64,000 nucleotides of DNA, taken from Prevotella merdae (GTDB lineage Bacteria; Bacteroidota; Bacteroidia; Bacteroidales; Bacteroidaceae). The notes below the pieces were generated by a model. The model worked only from the letters and a program-made list of their open reading frames with translations, ran no database searches and was not told the origin of the DNA. The stretch is from the NCBI RefSeq assembly GCF_900290275.1, contig NZ_LT985323.1, positions 1 through 64,000 on the forward strand. The letters run 5' to 3'. How positions within the stretch are numbered: the stretch's first letter is position 1; each line of letters begins with the position of its first letter. Position numbers and translations under genes: made by a program. This document shows, piece after piece, positions 8,644 through 16,309 of this stretch.

Positions 8644-8783
8644 ATATATATATAGTTTCTAATACAATATTGTCATACAAAACCGTTAATTCCACTTATT
8701 TATGCCATATTGACAGGTTTCAATAAACTATATTTGTCAGTTATTTCTAAGTAGATTTGTTTTTGGCACACCATTTGTATATT

Positions 8784-8842
8784 ATACGGCGAACGCAGTT
8801 CTGAAATACGAAAGTATTAAACAGATGATGCGTTCGCCGTAT
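8784..8842. promoter_or_regulatory. 14-bp inverted repeat in the dnaK leader
   Basis: ATACGGCGAACGCA (8784-8797) and its exact complement TGCGTTCGCCGTAT (8829-8842) flank 31 nt, ending 40 nt before the dnaK ATG. It is not the CIRCE sequence bound by HrcA. It could be an RNA hairpin controlling dnaK, or a terminator-like structure after the barrel gene, but no T tract follows. Two weak TAnnTTTG matches lie upstream at 8729-8736 and 8752-8759. Confidence 0.55.
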
Positions 8843-8882
8843 TAATTAACAAACAAGAAATAAAAAATAAAAAAATACAACT

Positions 8883-10787
8883 ATGGGAAAGATTATTGGA
8901 ATCGACTTAGGTACTACAAACTCTTGTGTTGCCGTTTTTGAGGGCAACGAACCAGTAGTAATCGCCAACAGCGAAGGCAAGCGTACAACTCCTTCAATCG
9001 TTGGTTTTGTAAAGGACGGCGAGCGTAAGGTAGGCGATCCTGCAAAGCGTCAGGCTATCACTAACCCTAAGAACACCGTATATTCTATCAAGCGTTTCAT
9101 GGGCGAGACCTATGAGCAGTGCTCTAAGGAGGTAACTCGTGTTCCGTTTAGTGTTGTCAACGAGGGTGGTTATCCACGTGTAGACATCGACGGCCGCAAG
9201 TATACTCCGCAGGAAATCTCGGCTATGGTACTTCAGAAAATGAAGAAGACTGCTGAGGATTATCTCGGTCAGGAGGTTACAGATGCTGTTATCACTGTAC
9301 CTGCATACTTCTCTGACTCACAGCGTCAGGCAACTAAGGAGGCTGGTCAGATTGCAGGTCTTAACGTTCGTCGTATCGTTAACGAGCCTACTGCAGCTGC
9401 TCTTGCTTATGGTGTAGACAAGGCTAACAAGGATATGAAGATTGCTGTATTCGACCTTGGTGGCGGTACATTCGATATCTCAATCCTTGAGTTCGGTGGT
9501 GGAGTATTTGAGGTTCTCTCTACTAATGGTGATACTCACCTCGGTGGTGACGACTTCGACCAGGTTATCATCGATTGGCTTGTTAATGGCTTCAAGGCTG
9601 ACGAGGGCATTGACCTCTCTAAGGATCCAATGGCTATGCAGCGTCTTAAGGAAGCTGCCGAGAAGGCTAAGATTGAGCTTTCAAGCACAACTTCTACCGA
9701 GATCAACCTTCCGTATATCTCAGCCGAGGGTGGCGTGCCAAAGCACTTGGTTAAGACATTGACTCGTTCACAGTTCGAACAGCTTGCACATAACCTTATC
9801 CAGGCATGTCTTGTTCCTTGCCAGAACGCTATGCGCGACGCTAAGCTTCAGACAAGCGATATCGACGAGGTTATCCTTGTAGGTGGTTCAAGCCGTATAC
9901 CTGCTGTTCAGACTCTCGTTAAGAACTACTTCGGCAAGGAGCCTTCAAAGGGTGTTAACCCTGATGAGGTTGTAGCCGTTGGTGCTTCTATCCAGGGTGC
10001 TATCCTTAACAAGGAGAGCGGTGTAGGCGACATCGTATTGCTCGACGTTACTCCTCTTACTCTCGGTATCGAGACTATGGGTGGTGTAATGACAAAGCTT
10101 ATCGACGCAAACACAACTATCCCTGCCAAGAAGAGCGAGGTATTCTCAACAGCTGTCGACAACCAGACTGCCGTAACAATTCACGTACTTCAGGGCGAGC
10201 GTCCTATGGCTGCTCAGAACAAGTCTATTGGTCAGTTCAACCTTGAGGGTATTGCTCCAGCTCGTCGTGGTGTTCCTCAGATTGAGGTTACATTCGATAT
10301 CGATGCCAACGGTATCCTTAACGTATCTGCAAAGGATAAGGCTACAGGCAAGGAGCAGGCTATACGTATTGAGGCTTCTTCAGGTTTGAGCAAGGAGGAA
10401 ATAGACCGCATGAAGGCTGAGGCTGAGCAGAATGCTGCTTCGGATAAGGCTGAGCGCGAGAAGATAGACAAGCTCAATCAAGCAGACTCTATGATATTCA
10501 CCACCGAGAACTTCCTTAAGGACAATGGTGATAAGATTCCTGCCGACAAGAAGCCTGGCATCGAGCAGGCTCTCCAGCAGCTTAAGGATGCCCATAAGGC
10601 AGCCGATGTTGCAGCTATAGATACAGCTATTGCCAACCTTAATAATGTTATGCAGGCTGCTTCTGCACAGATGTATCAGGGTGGAGCACAGCCAGGTGCT
10701 GACGCTCAGGCTGGTGCACAGCAGCAGACAAACAATACTAAGGGCGACGAGACAATACAGGACGCTGACTTTGAAGAAGTTAAGTAA
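8883..10787 (+). CDS. dnaK: Molecular chaperone DnaK (Hsp70)
   Basis: ATP-dependent chaperone that binds unfolded segments with DnaJ and GrpE. The 634 residues open with [20 protein letters not shown], the phosphate-1 loop of the ATPase. [13 protein letters not shown] near 165-177, [13 protein letters not shown] near 190 and [11 protein letters not shown] near 335 are the other Hsp70 signatures. The substrate-binding domain follows [14 protein letters not shown], then a helical lid and an EEVK-type C-terminus (DADFEEVK) after a Gln/Gly/Ala-rich linker. It stands alone, without dnaJ or grpE. Codon choice (many gtt, ctt, gct) differs from its neighbours, as expected for a highly expressed gene. 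An intrinsic terminator follows. Confidence 0.99.
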   Translation: MGKIIGIDLGTTNSCVAVFEGNEPVVIANSEGKRTTPSIVGFVKDGERKVGDPAKRQAITNPKNTVYSIKRFMGETYEQCSKEVTRVPFSVVNEGGYPRVDIDGRKYTPQEISAMVLQKMKKTAEDYLGQEVTDAVITVPAYFSDSQRQATKEAGQIAGLNVRRIVNEPTAAALAYGVDKANKDMKIAVFDLGGGTFDISILEFGGGVFEVLSTNGDTHLGGDDFDQVIIDWLVNGFKADEGIDLSKDPMAMQRLKEAAEKAKIELSSTTSTEINLPYISAEGGVPKHLVKTLTRSQFEQLAHNLIQACLVPCQNAMRDAKLQTSDIDEVILVGGSSRIPAVQTLVKNYFGKEPSKGVNPDEVVAVGASIQGAILNKESGVGDIVLLDVTPLTLGIETMGGVMTKLIDANTTIPAKKSEVFSTAVDNQTAVTIHVLQGERPMAAQNKSIGQFNLEGIAPARRGVPQIEVTFDIDANGILNVSAKDKATGKEQAIRIEASSGLSKEEIDRMKAEAEQNAASDKAEREKIDKLNQADSMIFTTENFLKDNGDKIPADKKPGIEQALQQLKDAHKAADVAAIDTAIANLNNVMQAASAQMYQGGAQPGADAQAGAQQQTNNTKGDETIQDADFEEVK

Positions 10788-10834
10788 GTATTCTTTTAAG
10801 AATAGACATTCTTAACAAGAATAAATAATAAGGT

Positions 10835-10878
10835 GTACAACTGAAATCATATTGATTTTGGTTGTACGCTTTTTTTTA
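10835..10878 (+). terminator. dnaK terminator
   Basis: GTACAACTGAAATCA / TGATTTTGGTTGTAC forms a long stem with a G-U pair and one mismatch and a TAT loop, followed by GCTTTTTTTTAT. From 10879 to the IS element at 11046 I see no gene; a minus-strand TATCTTTG at 10988-10995 is a possible orphan promoter. Confidence 0.85.
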
Positions 10879-11038
10879 TGGTTTCATTTAATCATATTGA
10901 CATTTGAGGTATTTCATAGTTAATATGTCATTCCACGTAACAGTTTCCACCTTAATTGTAAAACAAGAATTGGGTTAGTACCGTGTGCAAAGATACAATA
11001 TCACCAGAACCAACTTTTTTCAACTAAGAGGGCTTACT

Positions 11039-11045
11039 TAATATT
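11039..11045. repeat. Left 7-bp target-site duplication of the IS982 element
   Basis: TAATATT directly abuts the left end of the element and is repeated at 12071-12077 behind the right end. Confidence 0.85.
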
Positions 11046-12070
11046 ACGTGAGTTCGACGAAATATAAGTGTCTAAAAATTTGGTGATTAGCGAAAATTGT
11101 TGTAACTTTAATGTGCTAAAAATCAAAATTTTACAAACAATAATCGCTATGATCACCGAGGACAAAGTTACTGAAATTTTCTGTATTGCGGATGACTTCT
11201 GCAAAGTTTTTGATGCCCAAATGGAAAAATACACCATAAAAAGCAATTTAAAACGCAAATATCATCGTGAATCGACCATGTCAAAGGCTGAAATTATGGT
11301 TATCGTTATACTTTTCCACAGTTCAGGCTTTCGTTGCCTGAAACATTTCTATAAGGAATATGTATGTGTTCATCTTCGACATTTATTTCCAAATGTAGTA
11401 TCATATAACCGTTTTGTGGAACTTCAGAAGACCATTGCCATTCTGTTGGCTATCTTTATAAAGAAGGTTCTTTTGGGAAAATGTACCGGAATAAGTTTCG
11501 TAGACAGCACACCTCTTCGTGTATGTAGAACCCAAAGAATCCATATTCACAAGACATTTAAAGGCATCGCACAAAAAGGCAAATGTTCTATGGGATGGTT
11601 TTTCGGCTTTAAGCTCCACCTTATATGTAACGAAAAGGGAGAATTGCTTAACTTCATGATAACTCCTGGCGATATTGACGACCGTAAACCATTAGAATAC
11701 AAAGCGTTTGTGAATTTCATATACGGCAAGCTTGTAGGAGATAAAGGATATATAAGCAAGAACCTGTTCAATCGACTTTTCGTTGATGGAATACAACTCA
11801 TCACGAAACTAAAAAGCAACATGAAGGGTTCTATTATGAAAATATCAGACAGGCTCTTGCTTAGAAAGAGGGCGATCATAGAGACCATTAACGACGAACT
11901 TAAGAATATTGCACAAGTGGAACATTCCAGACACAGATCATTCGATAACTTCATTGTCAACACTCTTGGATCTTTGGCTGCTTATTGTTTCTTTCCTAAG
12001 AAACCAACAATTGCAGTTCAAAGGACAGTAGATAGACAATTAACGTTATTCTAATTCGTCGAACTCACGT
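11046..12070 (+). mobile_element. IS982-family insertion sequence, intact
   Basis: A 1,025-bp element bounded by perfect 16-bp terminal inverted repeats, ACGTGAGTTCGACGAA (11046-11061) and its complement (12055-12070), with identical TAATATT duplications outside. It carries one transposase ORF without interruption. Size, ends and transposase type all fit IS982. It landed between the dnaK terminator and a bidirectional terminator (12088-12127), so no gene is disrupted. Confidence 0.93.
11149..12054 (+). CDS. IS982-family transposase (DDE)
   Basis: A 301-residue transposase that would cut and rejoin the element's terminal repeats. The catalytic triad is visible as D119 (SFVDSTPL), D198 (LVGDKGY) and E245 (AIIETINDEL). 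RIHIHKTFKGIAQKGKCSMG and GFKLHLICNEKGEL are strongly typical of the Bacteroidales IS982 group. The ATG at 11149 is preferred over the in-frame one at 11068, since family members begin with MITEDKVTEIF-like sequence and the extra codons lie next to the terminal repeat. The stop precedes the right terminal repeat by one base. All key residues are present, so the enzyme is probably active. Confidence 0.93.
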   Translation: MITEDKVTEIFCIADDFCKVFDAQMEKYTIKSNLKRKYHRESTMSKAEIMVIVILFHSSGFRCLKHFYKEYVCVHLRHLFPNVVSYNRFVELQKTIAILLAIFIKKVLLGKCTGISFVDSTPLRVCRTQRIHIHKTFKGIAQKGKCSMGWFFGFKLHLICNEKGELLNFMITPGDIDDRKPLEYKAFVNFIYGKLVGDKGYISKNLFNRLFVDGIQLITKLKSNMKGSIMKISDRLLLRKRAIIETINDELKNIAQVEHSRHRSFDNFIVNTLGSLAAYCFFPKKPTIAVQRTVDRQLTLF

Positions 12071-12077
12071 TAATATT
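12071..12077. repeat. Right 7-bp target-site duplication of the IS982 element
   Basis: TAATATT, identical to 11039-11045. A clean duplication indicates simple transposition without later rearrangement at this spot. Confidence 0.85.
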
Positions 12078-12087
12078 GGAAAAAGAA

Positions 12088-12127
12088 GCCCAAAGTCCTA
12101 TTAAAAACGGGGCTTTGGGCAGTTTTT
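12088..12127. terminator. Bidirectional intrinsic terminator
   Basis: GCCCAAAGTCC / GGGGCTTTGGGC stem (12088-12120) with AGTTTTTATG on the plus side and CTTCTTTTTCC when read on the minus strand. It would end the minus-strand HNH transcript. Confidence 0.7.
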
Positions 12128-12191
12128 ATGCTCTTTGGAGTTTTATAGGACAGCAATAATTCAAAATCAATATATTTTCTAAGCATTAATC

Positions 12192-13031
12192 CTACACTTT
12201 CAAATGTTTATTCACCTTTATCTTCTCCACCAATCCGTTTGGAAAGTGGAAGGAGAGGGTTGGACGATCGAACACTGGTTTTGCTTTGTGAATGATGCGG
12301 TGATACGATGGTGAGATAATGATGATGTTTGAGGTGTCGTTGTTCATGCTCTCGGTGAAAGGGATGATATGGTGAGCTTCAACCACAAAGACATCGTATG
12401 GTTCGCCAACCTTCTCTCCTGTCATTTGGCAACAGTAGTCGTAGAGTCGTTTGAGGGAATCGCCTATAGAACGGTCAATATGGCGAATCTTCTGCAGGCG
12501 AGTCATCTGTTTGATACTAGCATTTTTATCCTCACGAGGCTCAAAGGTTTCAAAGTCTAGTTCAGACATCGTACTCACATCCGTTTTCACTTCGGCCTTT
12601 ACTGCCGCAGTGATGCAATCTGCAACGAAAACGTTTGGCATATCCGTGGTACTTAGAGCAAGAAACTCCTGTTGTTCCTCTGGTATGCGTATAGTGAACT
12701 TACGGTTGATATTCTCTGGCAGATTCTTGATACTCTCAACATAGCTCCAAGTAGAGCAGAACATTTCTCGCAACCGCTTCACCAACGCACTTCCTTCGTT
12801 ATACCTTATTTGTATCACGTCTGCATGTCCGTCATACTTTTTACGGTCGAACCCTTGGTTCTTTAGTTGAACATCATACCCCACGCCATCAATCAACACC
12901 TTCACGCTACGAGTTTCCCCATGCTTGGACATACCTCCAGGCATTGCTTTCAGCAGATTATGAAACTCCACTGGAATCTGAAATCCCTGACGCATGGTGG
13001 AACGGTCTATGAGTTTTTGGTAGAGAAACAT
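12192..13031 (-). CDS. HNH-family endonuclease domain protein
   Basis: A 279-residue protein from the ATG at 13031; an in-frame ATG at 13070 would lengthen the overlap with the upstream gene and is less likely. The N-terminal ~180 residues have no motif I recognise. The C-terminus holds an HNH-type nuclease core: VEAHHIIPF (about 217-225), then TSNIIIISPSYHRIIHKA (about 234-251) with the second histidine pair, and a final strand SFHFPNG. It overlaps the upstream Toprim gene by 25 nt, implying translational coupling, and lies in the same truncated defence-like locus. HNH proteins in such settings usually cut invading DNA, but a role here is inference. The reading frame is intact. Confidence 0.75.
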   Translation of the reverse strand: MFLYQKLIDRSTMRQGFQIPVEFHNLLKAMPGGMSKHGETRSVKVLIDGVGYDVQLKNQGFDRKKYDGHADVIQIRYNEGSALVKRLREMFCSTWSYVESIKNLPENINRKFTIRIPEEQQEFLALSTTDMPNVFVADCITAAVKAEVKTDVSTMSELDFETFEPREDKNASIKQMTRLQKIRHIDRSIGDSLKRLYDYCCQMTGEKVGEPYDVFVVEAHHIIPFTESMNNDTSNIIIISPSYHRIIHKAKPVFDRPTLSFHFPNGLVEKIKVNKHLKV

Positions 13032-13897
13032 GGTTCTTTTATTTTTATATATCCCTCTTGATCGTAGCACCTATGATATCTGTTTATGGCGTCAATAAGG
13101 TGCTGAATCTCAGGGATATTTGACTTTATACTTTTAAACTTTTGATATTGGTCATTGTATCTTTCAATTGTACCTTTTGCTAACCGTCTTTCTATGTCAG
13201 ATGGAATGAGAAAAGAAGAACGATTGCCTAAATATGCATTGTACTCTGTGAGGAAGATATTGATTCCTGCAAGGTCGAAGTCACCAAAATGAATGTAGCG
13301 ATTAGGGATTATCTGCAACCAAGAACGTAAATCAATGGATTGTGGATAACGAGAGACGAACAACAATCGATTATTACCAATGCATTGCTCAAAGAGATCT
13401 CGTTGCTGTCGAATCATGCGGAAGTTCTCCATATTCTCAATACCAACTACAACCACATCATCGGGAACGAAGAACGATTGCCAATCTGTCACAAATAAAA
13501 AACTGCCTTCTTGTGGGTTGACAACGAACTCCCGGTCATTCAATGTACAAGGAATTGGTTCGTATGAGTTAACAGGGAAACCGGGGCATGAGCGTGTCAT
13601 TACCAACTTTGAGTTACCTGTTGATGATGCTTGCTGCGAACGTAAGGTATTCTTAGACAACAAAGTTTCATGCAATAGTTCCATGTCAATAAATCTTTCA
13701 TCTATAGAAGCTAACGCTTTGCATAATGTTTCTGCATTGGGCGCAAACAACGTTCTCCTACTTCCATGCGATGTACTAATCAAGACACCATCACGCACCA
13801 AATCATCCACCCATTCGCCCTTGAGCTGGCTTGCGGGTAGTGATTCTCCATTACGAAGAAGATTTAGTTTGTCTATGAGAGCAATGGTTATCTTCAT
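13007..13897 (-). CDS. Toprim-domain protein resembling Wadjet JetD
   Basis: A 296-residue protein. The N-terminal half (about 1-130) contains a winged-helix-like segment (VDDLVRDGVLISTSHGSRRTLFAP at 30-53). The C-terminal half carries a Toprim-like core: VVVVGIENMENF (148-159) provides the acidic glutamate, and YIHFGDFDLAGINIF (201-215) provides the DxD pair D206/D208. The GDFDLAGI motif and ENxENF spacing match the nuclease subunit JetD (DUF2220-like) of Wadjet systems, where it cleaves plasmid DNA loaded by a condensin-like JetABC. Its ATG overlaps the stop of an SMC-like ATPase tail (ATGA), the same gene order as JetC-JetD. The frame is complete although its partners are missing. Confidence 0.7.
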   Translation of the reverse strand: MKITIALIDKLNLLRNGESLPASQLKGEWVDDLVRDGVLISTSHGSRRTLFAPNAETLCKALASIDERFIDMELLHETLLSKNTLRSQQASSTGNSKLVMTRSCPGFPVNSYEPIPCTLNDREFVVNPQEGSFLFVTDWQSFFVPDDVVVVGIENMENFRMIRQQRDLFEQCIGNNRLLFVSRYPQSIDLRSWLQIIPNRYIHFGDFDLAGINIFLTEYNAYLGNRSSFLIPSDIERRLAKGTIERYNDQYQKFKSIKSNIPEIQHLIDAINRYHRCYDQEGYIKIKEPCFSTKNS

Positions 13898-14100
13898 TTC
13901 TGTGAAATCAATGAGTGAACGATAGTCTTTGACTTGCCATCCTTTTGCAACAAATAGGTATAACGATAATCAGATACGTTGTAGGTTGTAGGTGAGGAGT
14001 TGATAAGCAATATGTTACGAGCTCCCTTGATGTTTTGCGGATGCAGTTTGCCAATCTCGTCCATCATACAGTGAATCCTGAAATCACCAAACTTGCGGCT
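13894..14100 (-). pseudogene. Truncated Wadjet JetC/MukB-like ATPase, C-terminal 68 codons
   Basis: Reading the minus strand from the intron junction gives an open frame to the stop at 13894-13896. It includes HCMMDEIGKLHP, then NILLINSSPTTYNVSDY, and ends TIVHSLISQK. DEIGKLHP followed by a short helix and a strand ending SSP corresponds to the Walker B/D-loop region of MukB/JetC-type SMC ATPases (acidic DE after a hydrophobic run, then the ...SP strand). The helix between them looks a few residues short, so a small in-frame deletion is possible. Everything upstream (Walker A, coiled coil, signature) is gone, replaced by the 5' end of a group II intron. It is a gene remnant and JetA/JetB are not in the window. 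Confidence 0.6.
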
Positions 14101-14101
14101 A

Positions 14102-14184
14102 CCCTTGCTCTTGGCTATGTAATTCCCGCTATTAGGGCTTACTCTGGACTTGCACCCGTTAGATAATGCTCATGCCGAGCGTAC
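14102..14184 (-). mobile_element. Class C group II intron 5' remnant (83 nt)
   Basis: Nearly identical to the first 83 nt of the intron at 1-124 (about ten differences), beginning at the same GTACGCTCGG boundary. Similarity ends after GCAAGGGT, where SMC-like coding sequence starts. It again lies directly behind an intrinsic terminator (14190-14227), this time that of the GH51 gene. The rest of the intron, and whatever lay between it and the present junction, has been deleted. Confidence 0.85.
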
Positions 14185-14227
14185 CTAAGAAAACAGGCTA
14201 CCCGCAGCGATGCAAGTAGCCTGTTTT
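14185..14227 (-). terminator. Terminator of the arabinose operon (GH51 end)
   Basis: AAAACAGGCTAC / GTAGCCTGTTTT is a perfect 12-bp stem followed on the minus strand by CTTAG and the intron boundary. A smaller hairpin (ACGGCA/TGCCGT, about 14236-14252) lies between it and the GH51 stop. Confidence 0.88.
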
Positions 14228-14276
14228 ATATAAGGAGAGACACGGCAACATGCCGTACTTCCTACATTTACTATTA

Positions 14277-16253
14277 TTACTTAATCTTGTACATTCTGAA
14301 CGACTTTGCCGGAAGCTTGTCACTCAACACTGTAGCGTTCTTCTTGCTTTCACAAGTGGCTGTTGTCTCAACGGGACGAATCTTATTAGGATTGTCAAGA
14401 GTGTTCTCGGCATCCATATTGTCGCACTGCAAGGTTGTCAACGAAGCTGAACGAGAGCCTTTCAAGCCGTTAAGGTTGAGTGTTACCTCCTGAGTCTTGT
14501 CCGAAGTATTAGCTACCTTAACAATCACTTCACCCTTCTGTTTGTCTACAACAGCACTGGCAAACAGTCCGTCCTGACCTTCCTGACCTGCTACAGCCTT
14601 ACCATTCATTGTCAGAGGCAGCACGTTTGTGCCCTTGTTGCAAGCATACATCTGCTGAACATAGTAGCTTACGGTCTTGAACATGCGTGTGTTGTCGTAC
14701 CAAATCATATCTGGACGCCACTGCCAACCATCCACATGAGCAAACAAAGGTGCATATGTAGCCATATCCACAACATCTGCGTTGCGCTCAAGATCGGTCA
14801 TAAAAGCTGCTTCGTATAGCGATGTCTCAAAGTGGTTCCACTTCTTGCCCTTGCCATGACATGCATATTCACCGGCAAAGACCTTAGGACCCTTGCGGTC
14901 GTAACCCTCATAACGCAGACCGTGAGAAAGGAACCAATGCTCATCGCGATAGAAATGCTCGTCAACAAGATCGGCCTTAAGCTCCTTCATAGCCTTCCAT
15001 CCCTTGTCAAACATCTCGCCCTCAGAGTCGGGACCAGATGTACCTATGAGCTTGATGTTGGGATATTTTGCTTTGATAGCTTTTACGAAAGGACGCAGAC
15101 GCTCGTAGTAAAGATTGTCCCACTGCTCGTTGCCCACTGCAAGAAACTTGAGATTGAATGGTGCTGGATGTCCCATCTCGGCACGCTTCTTACCCCATGT
15201 GGTGTTGACATCGCCATTGGCAAACTCAATGAGGTCGAGACAGTCCTGAATGTAAGGCTGAAGCGAGTCGACCGGAACGTGTGCTTTAGGGTTGTTCCAG
15301 TTCTGATACTGACAAGCCATACCTACATTGAGCACTGGCAAAGGCTCGGCACCAATGTCCTCAGACAAGAGGAAATACTCGTAGAAACCTAATCCATAGC
15401 TCTGATAATAGTCGGGGAATAGGCGATAGTTGAAAGTAGAAAGCCAACGGTTACCGTTCAAAGGACGGTTTTCTACCGGATCTATAGAGTTTTTCCACTG
15501 ATAGCGCTGCTCCAATGATGAACCCTCAACGATGCAACCACCTGGGAAACGGAACACACCAGGATGCAAATCATAGAGAGCCTGTGCCAAATCGCGGCGC
15601 ATACCATTATCGCGATCTTTGAATGTATGCTTAGGGAAAAGGCTAACATGCTCTAAAGCCACGCTGTTCTTACCCTTTAACAAGAGGCGCAGATTGGCTT
15701 TCTGCACTGTTTTGGTTGGCTTAAGTACGAGTTCATACTTTTTCCATTCGTTGCCACTTACTTTCAGTTCGGCAGTGGCAAACTCCTGATGTTCCTCCAT
15801 AGTGTTCTCGTCTACCAACGAAACCTCAACAGTGGCATCGCCAGATACAGCCTTAGCCCAAACAGAGAAACGATAGTCCTCGGCTTTCTCTATACCTATA
15901 CCAAAATAGCCTTCGTTTTGCAGACCAGTTGCTGTATCGTTATGACCAGAATAGCCTAACACTACATAATGAGGACAACGTTCGAACGGTCCGTCGTTCT
16001 TAACCTCAAACTTGCCGAAGGCTTTCCAACCCATCAACGCATCGGGAAATTCAAACGAGCGGTTCTTAACAAGTTCGCCATACAGTCCGCCATCGGCGGC
16101 ATAGTTGATATCCTCAAAGAATATGCCGTACATAGTAGGCTGCACCTTAGCTCCCACCTTCTTGGTGTTCACGTCGAACGTGTGGGTTTGGGCGTATGCT
16201 CCAAGCAGCGACGAAGCAGCGATGATGCACGACAGGAGACGTTTATTGTTCAT
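14277..16253 (-). CDS. Alpha-L-arabinofuranosidase, GH51
   Basis: Releases terminal alpha-L-arabinofuranose from arabinan, arabinoxylan or arabinogalactan. The 658-residue protein has a signal peptide (MNNKRLLSCIIAASSLLGAYAQ) and is probably periplasmic. A CBM4-like beta-sandwich spans about 75-205, followed by the (beta/alpha)8 catalytic domain. The acid/base is E376 in AVGNEQWDN and the nucleophile E462 in VFAGEYACHG; HPGVFRFPGGCIVEG near 230-244 is also typical. It closes the arabinose operon 56 nt after transketolase, so the product L-arabinose feeds directly into the genes upstream. The ORF is complete with a strong terminator behind it. Confidence 0.94.
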   Translation of the reverse strand: MNNKRLLSCIIAASSLLGAYAQTHTFDVNTKKVGAKVQPTMYGIFFEDINYAADGGLYGELVKNRSFEFPDALMGWKAFGKFEVKNDGPFERCPHYVVLGYSGHNDTATGLQNEGYFGIGIEKAEDYRFSVWAKAVSGDATVEVSLVDENTMEEHQEFATAELKVSGNEWKKYELVLKPTKTVQKANLRLLLKGKNSVALEHVSLFPKHTFKDRDNGMRRDLAQALYDLHPGVFRFPGGCIVEGSSLEQRYQWKNSIDPVENRPLNGNRWLSTFNYRLFPDYYQSYGLGFYEYFLLSEDIGAEPLPVLNVGMACQYQNWNNPKAHVPVDSLQPYIQDCLDLIEFANGDVNTTWGKKRAEMGHPAPFNLKFLAVGNEQWDNLYYERLRPFVKAIKAKYPNIKLIGTSGPDSEGEMFDKGWKAMKELKADLVDEHFYRDEHWFLSHGLRYEGYDRKGPKVFAGEYACHGKGKKWNHFETSLYEAAFMTDLERNADVVDMATYAPLFAHVDGWQWRPDMIWYDNTRMFKTVSYYVQQMYACNKGTNVLPLTMNGKAVAGQEGQDGLFASAVVDKQKGEVIVKVANTSDKTQEVTLNLNGLKGSRSASLTTLQCDNMDAENTLDNPNKIRPVETTATCESKKNATVLSDKLPAKSFRMYKIK

Positions 16254-16272
16254 ATTAATATATTAGGTATAA

Positions 16273-16302
16273 GAAAAGCCCCATTGGGGGATGGAGCTTT
16301 CC
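16273..16302. repeat. Diverged GC-rich hairpin repeat between tkt and GH51
   Basis: AAAGCCCCATTGGGGGATGG with a short GC hairpin, resembling the repeat family better seen at 41889-41928 and 49249-49290. Membership is tentative. Confidence 0.4.
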
Positions 16303-16309
16303 ATTGTTA

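Noticed and set aside
8784..8842. CIRCE element for HrcA control of dnaK
   Set aside because: CIRCE is TTAGCACTC-N9-GAGTGCTAA; the arms and the 31-nt loop here do not match.
12192..14100. Complete Wadjet system
   Set aside because: No jetA or jetB is present and only the last 68 codons of the jetC-like gene remain.
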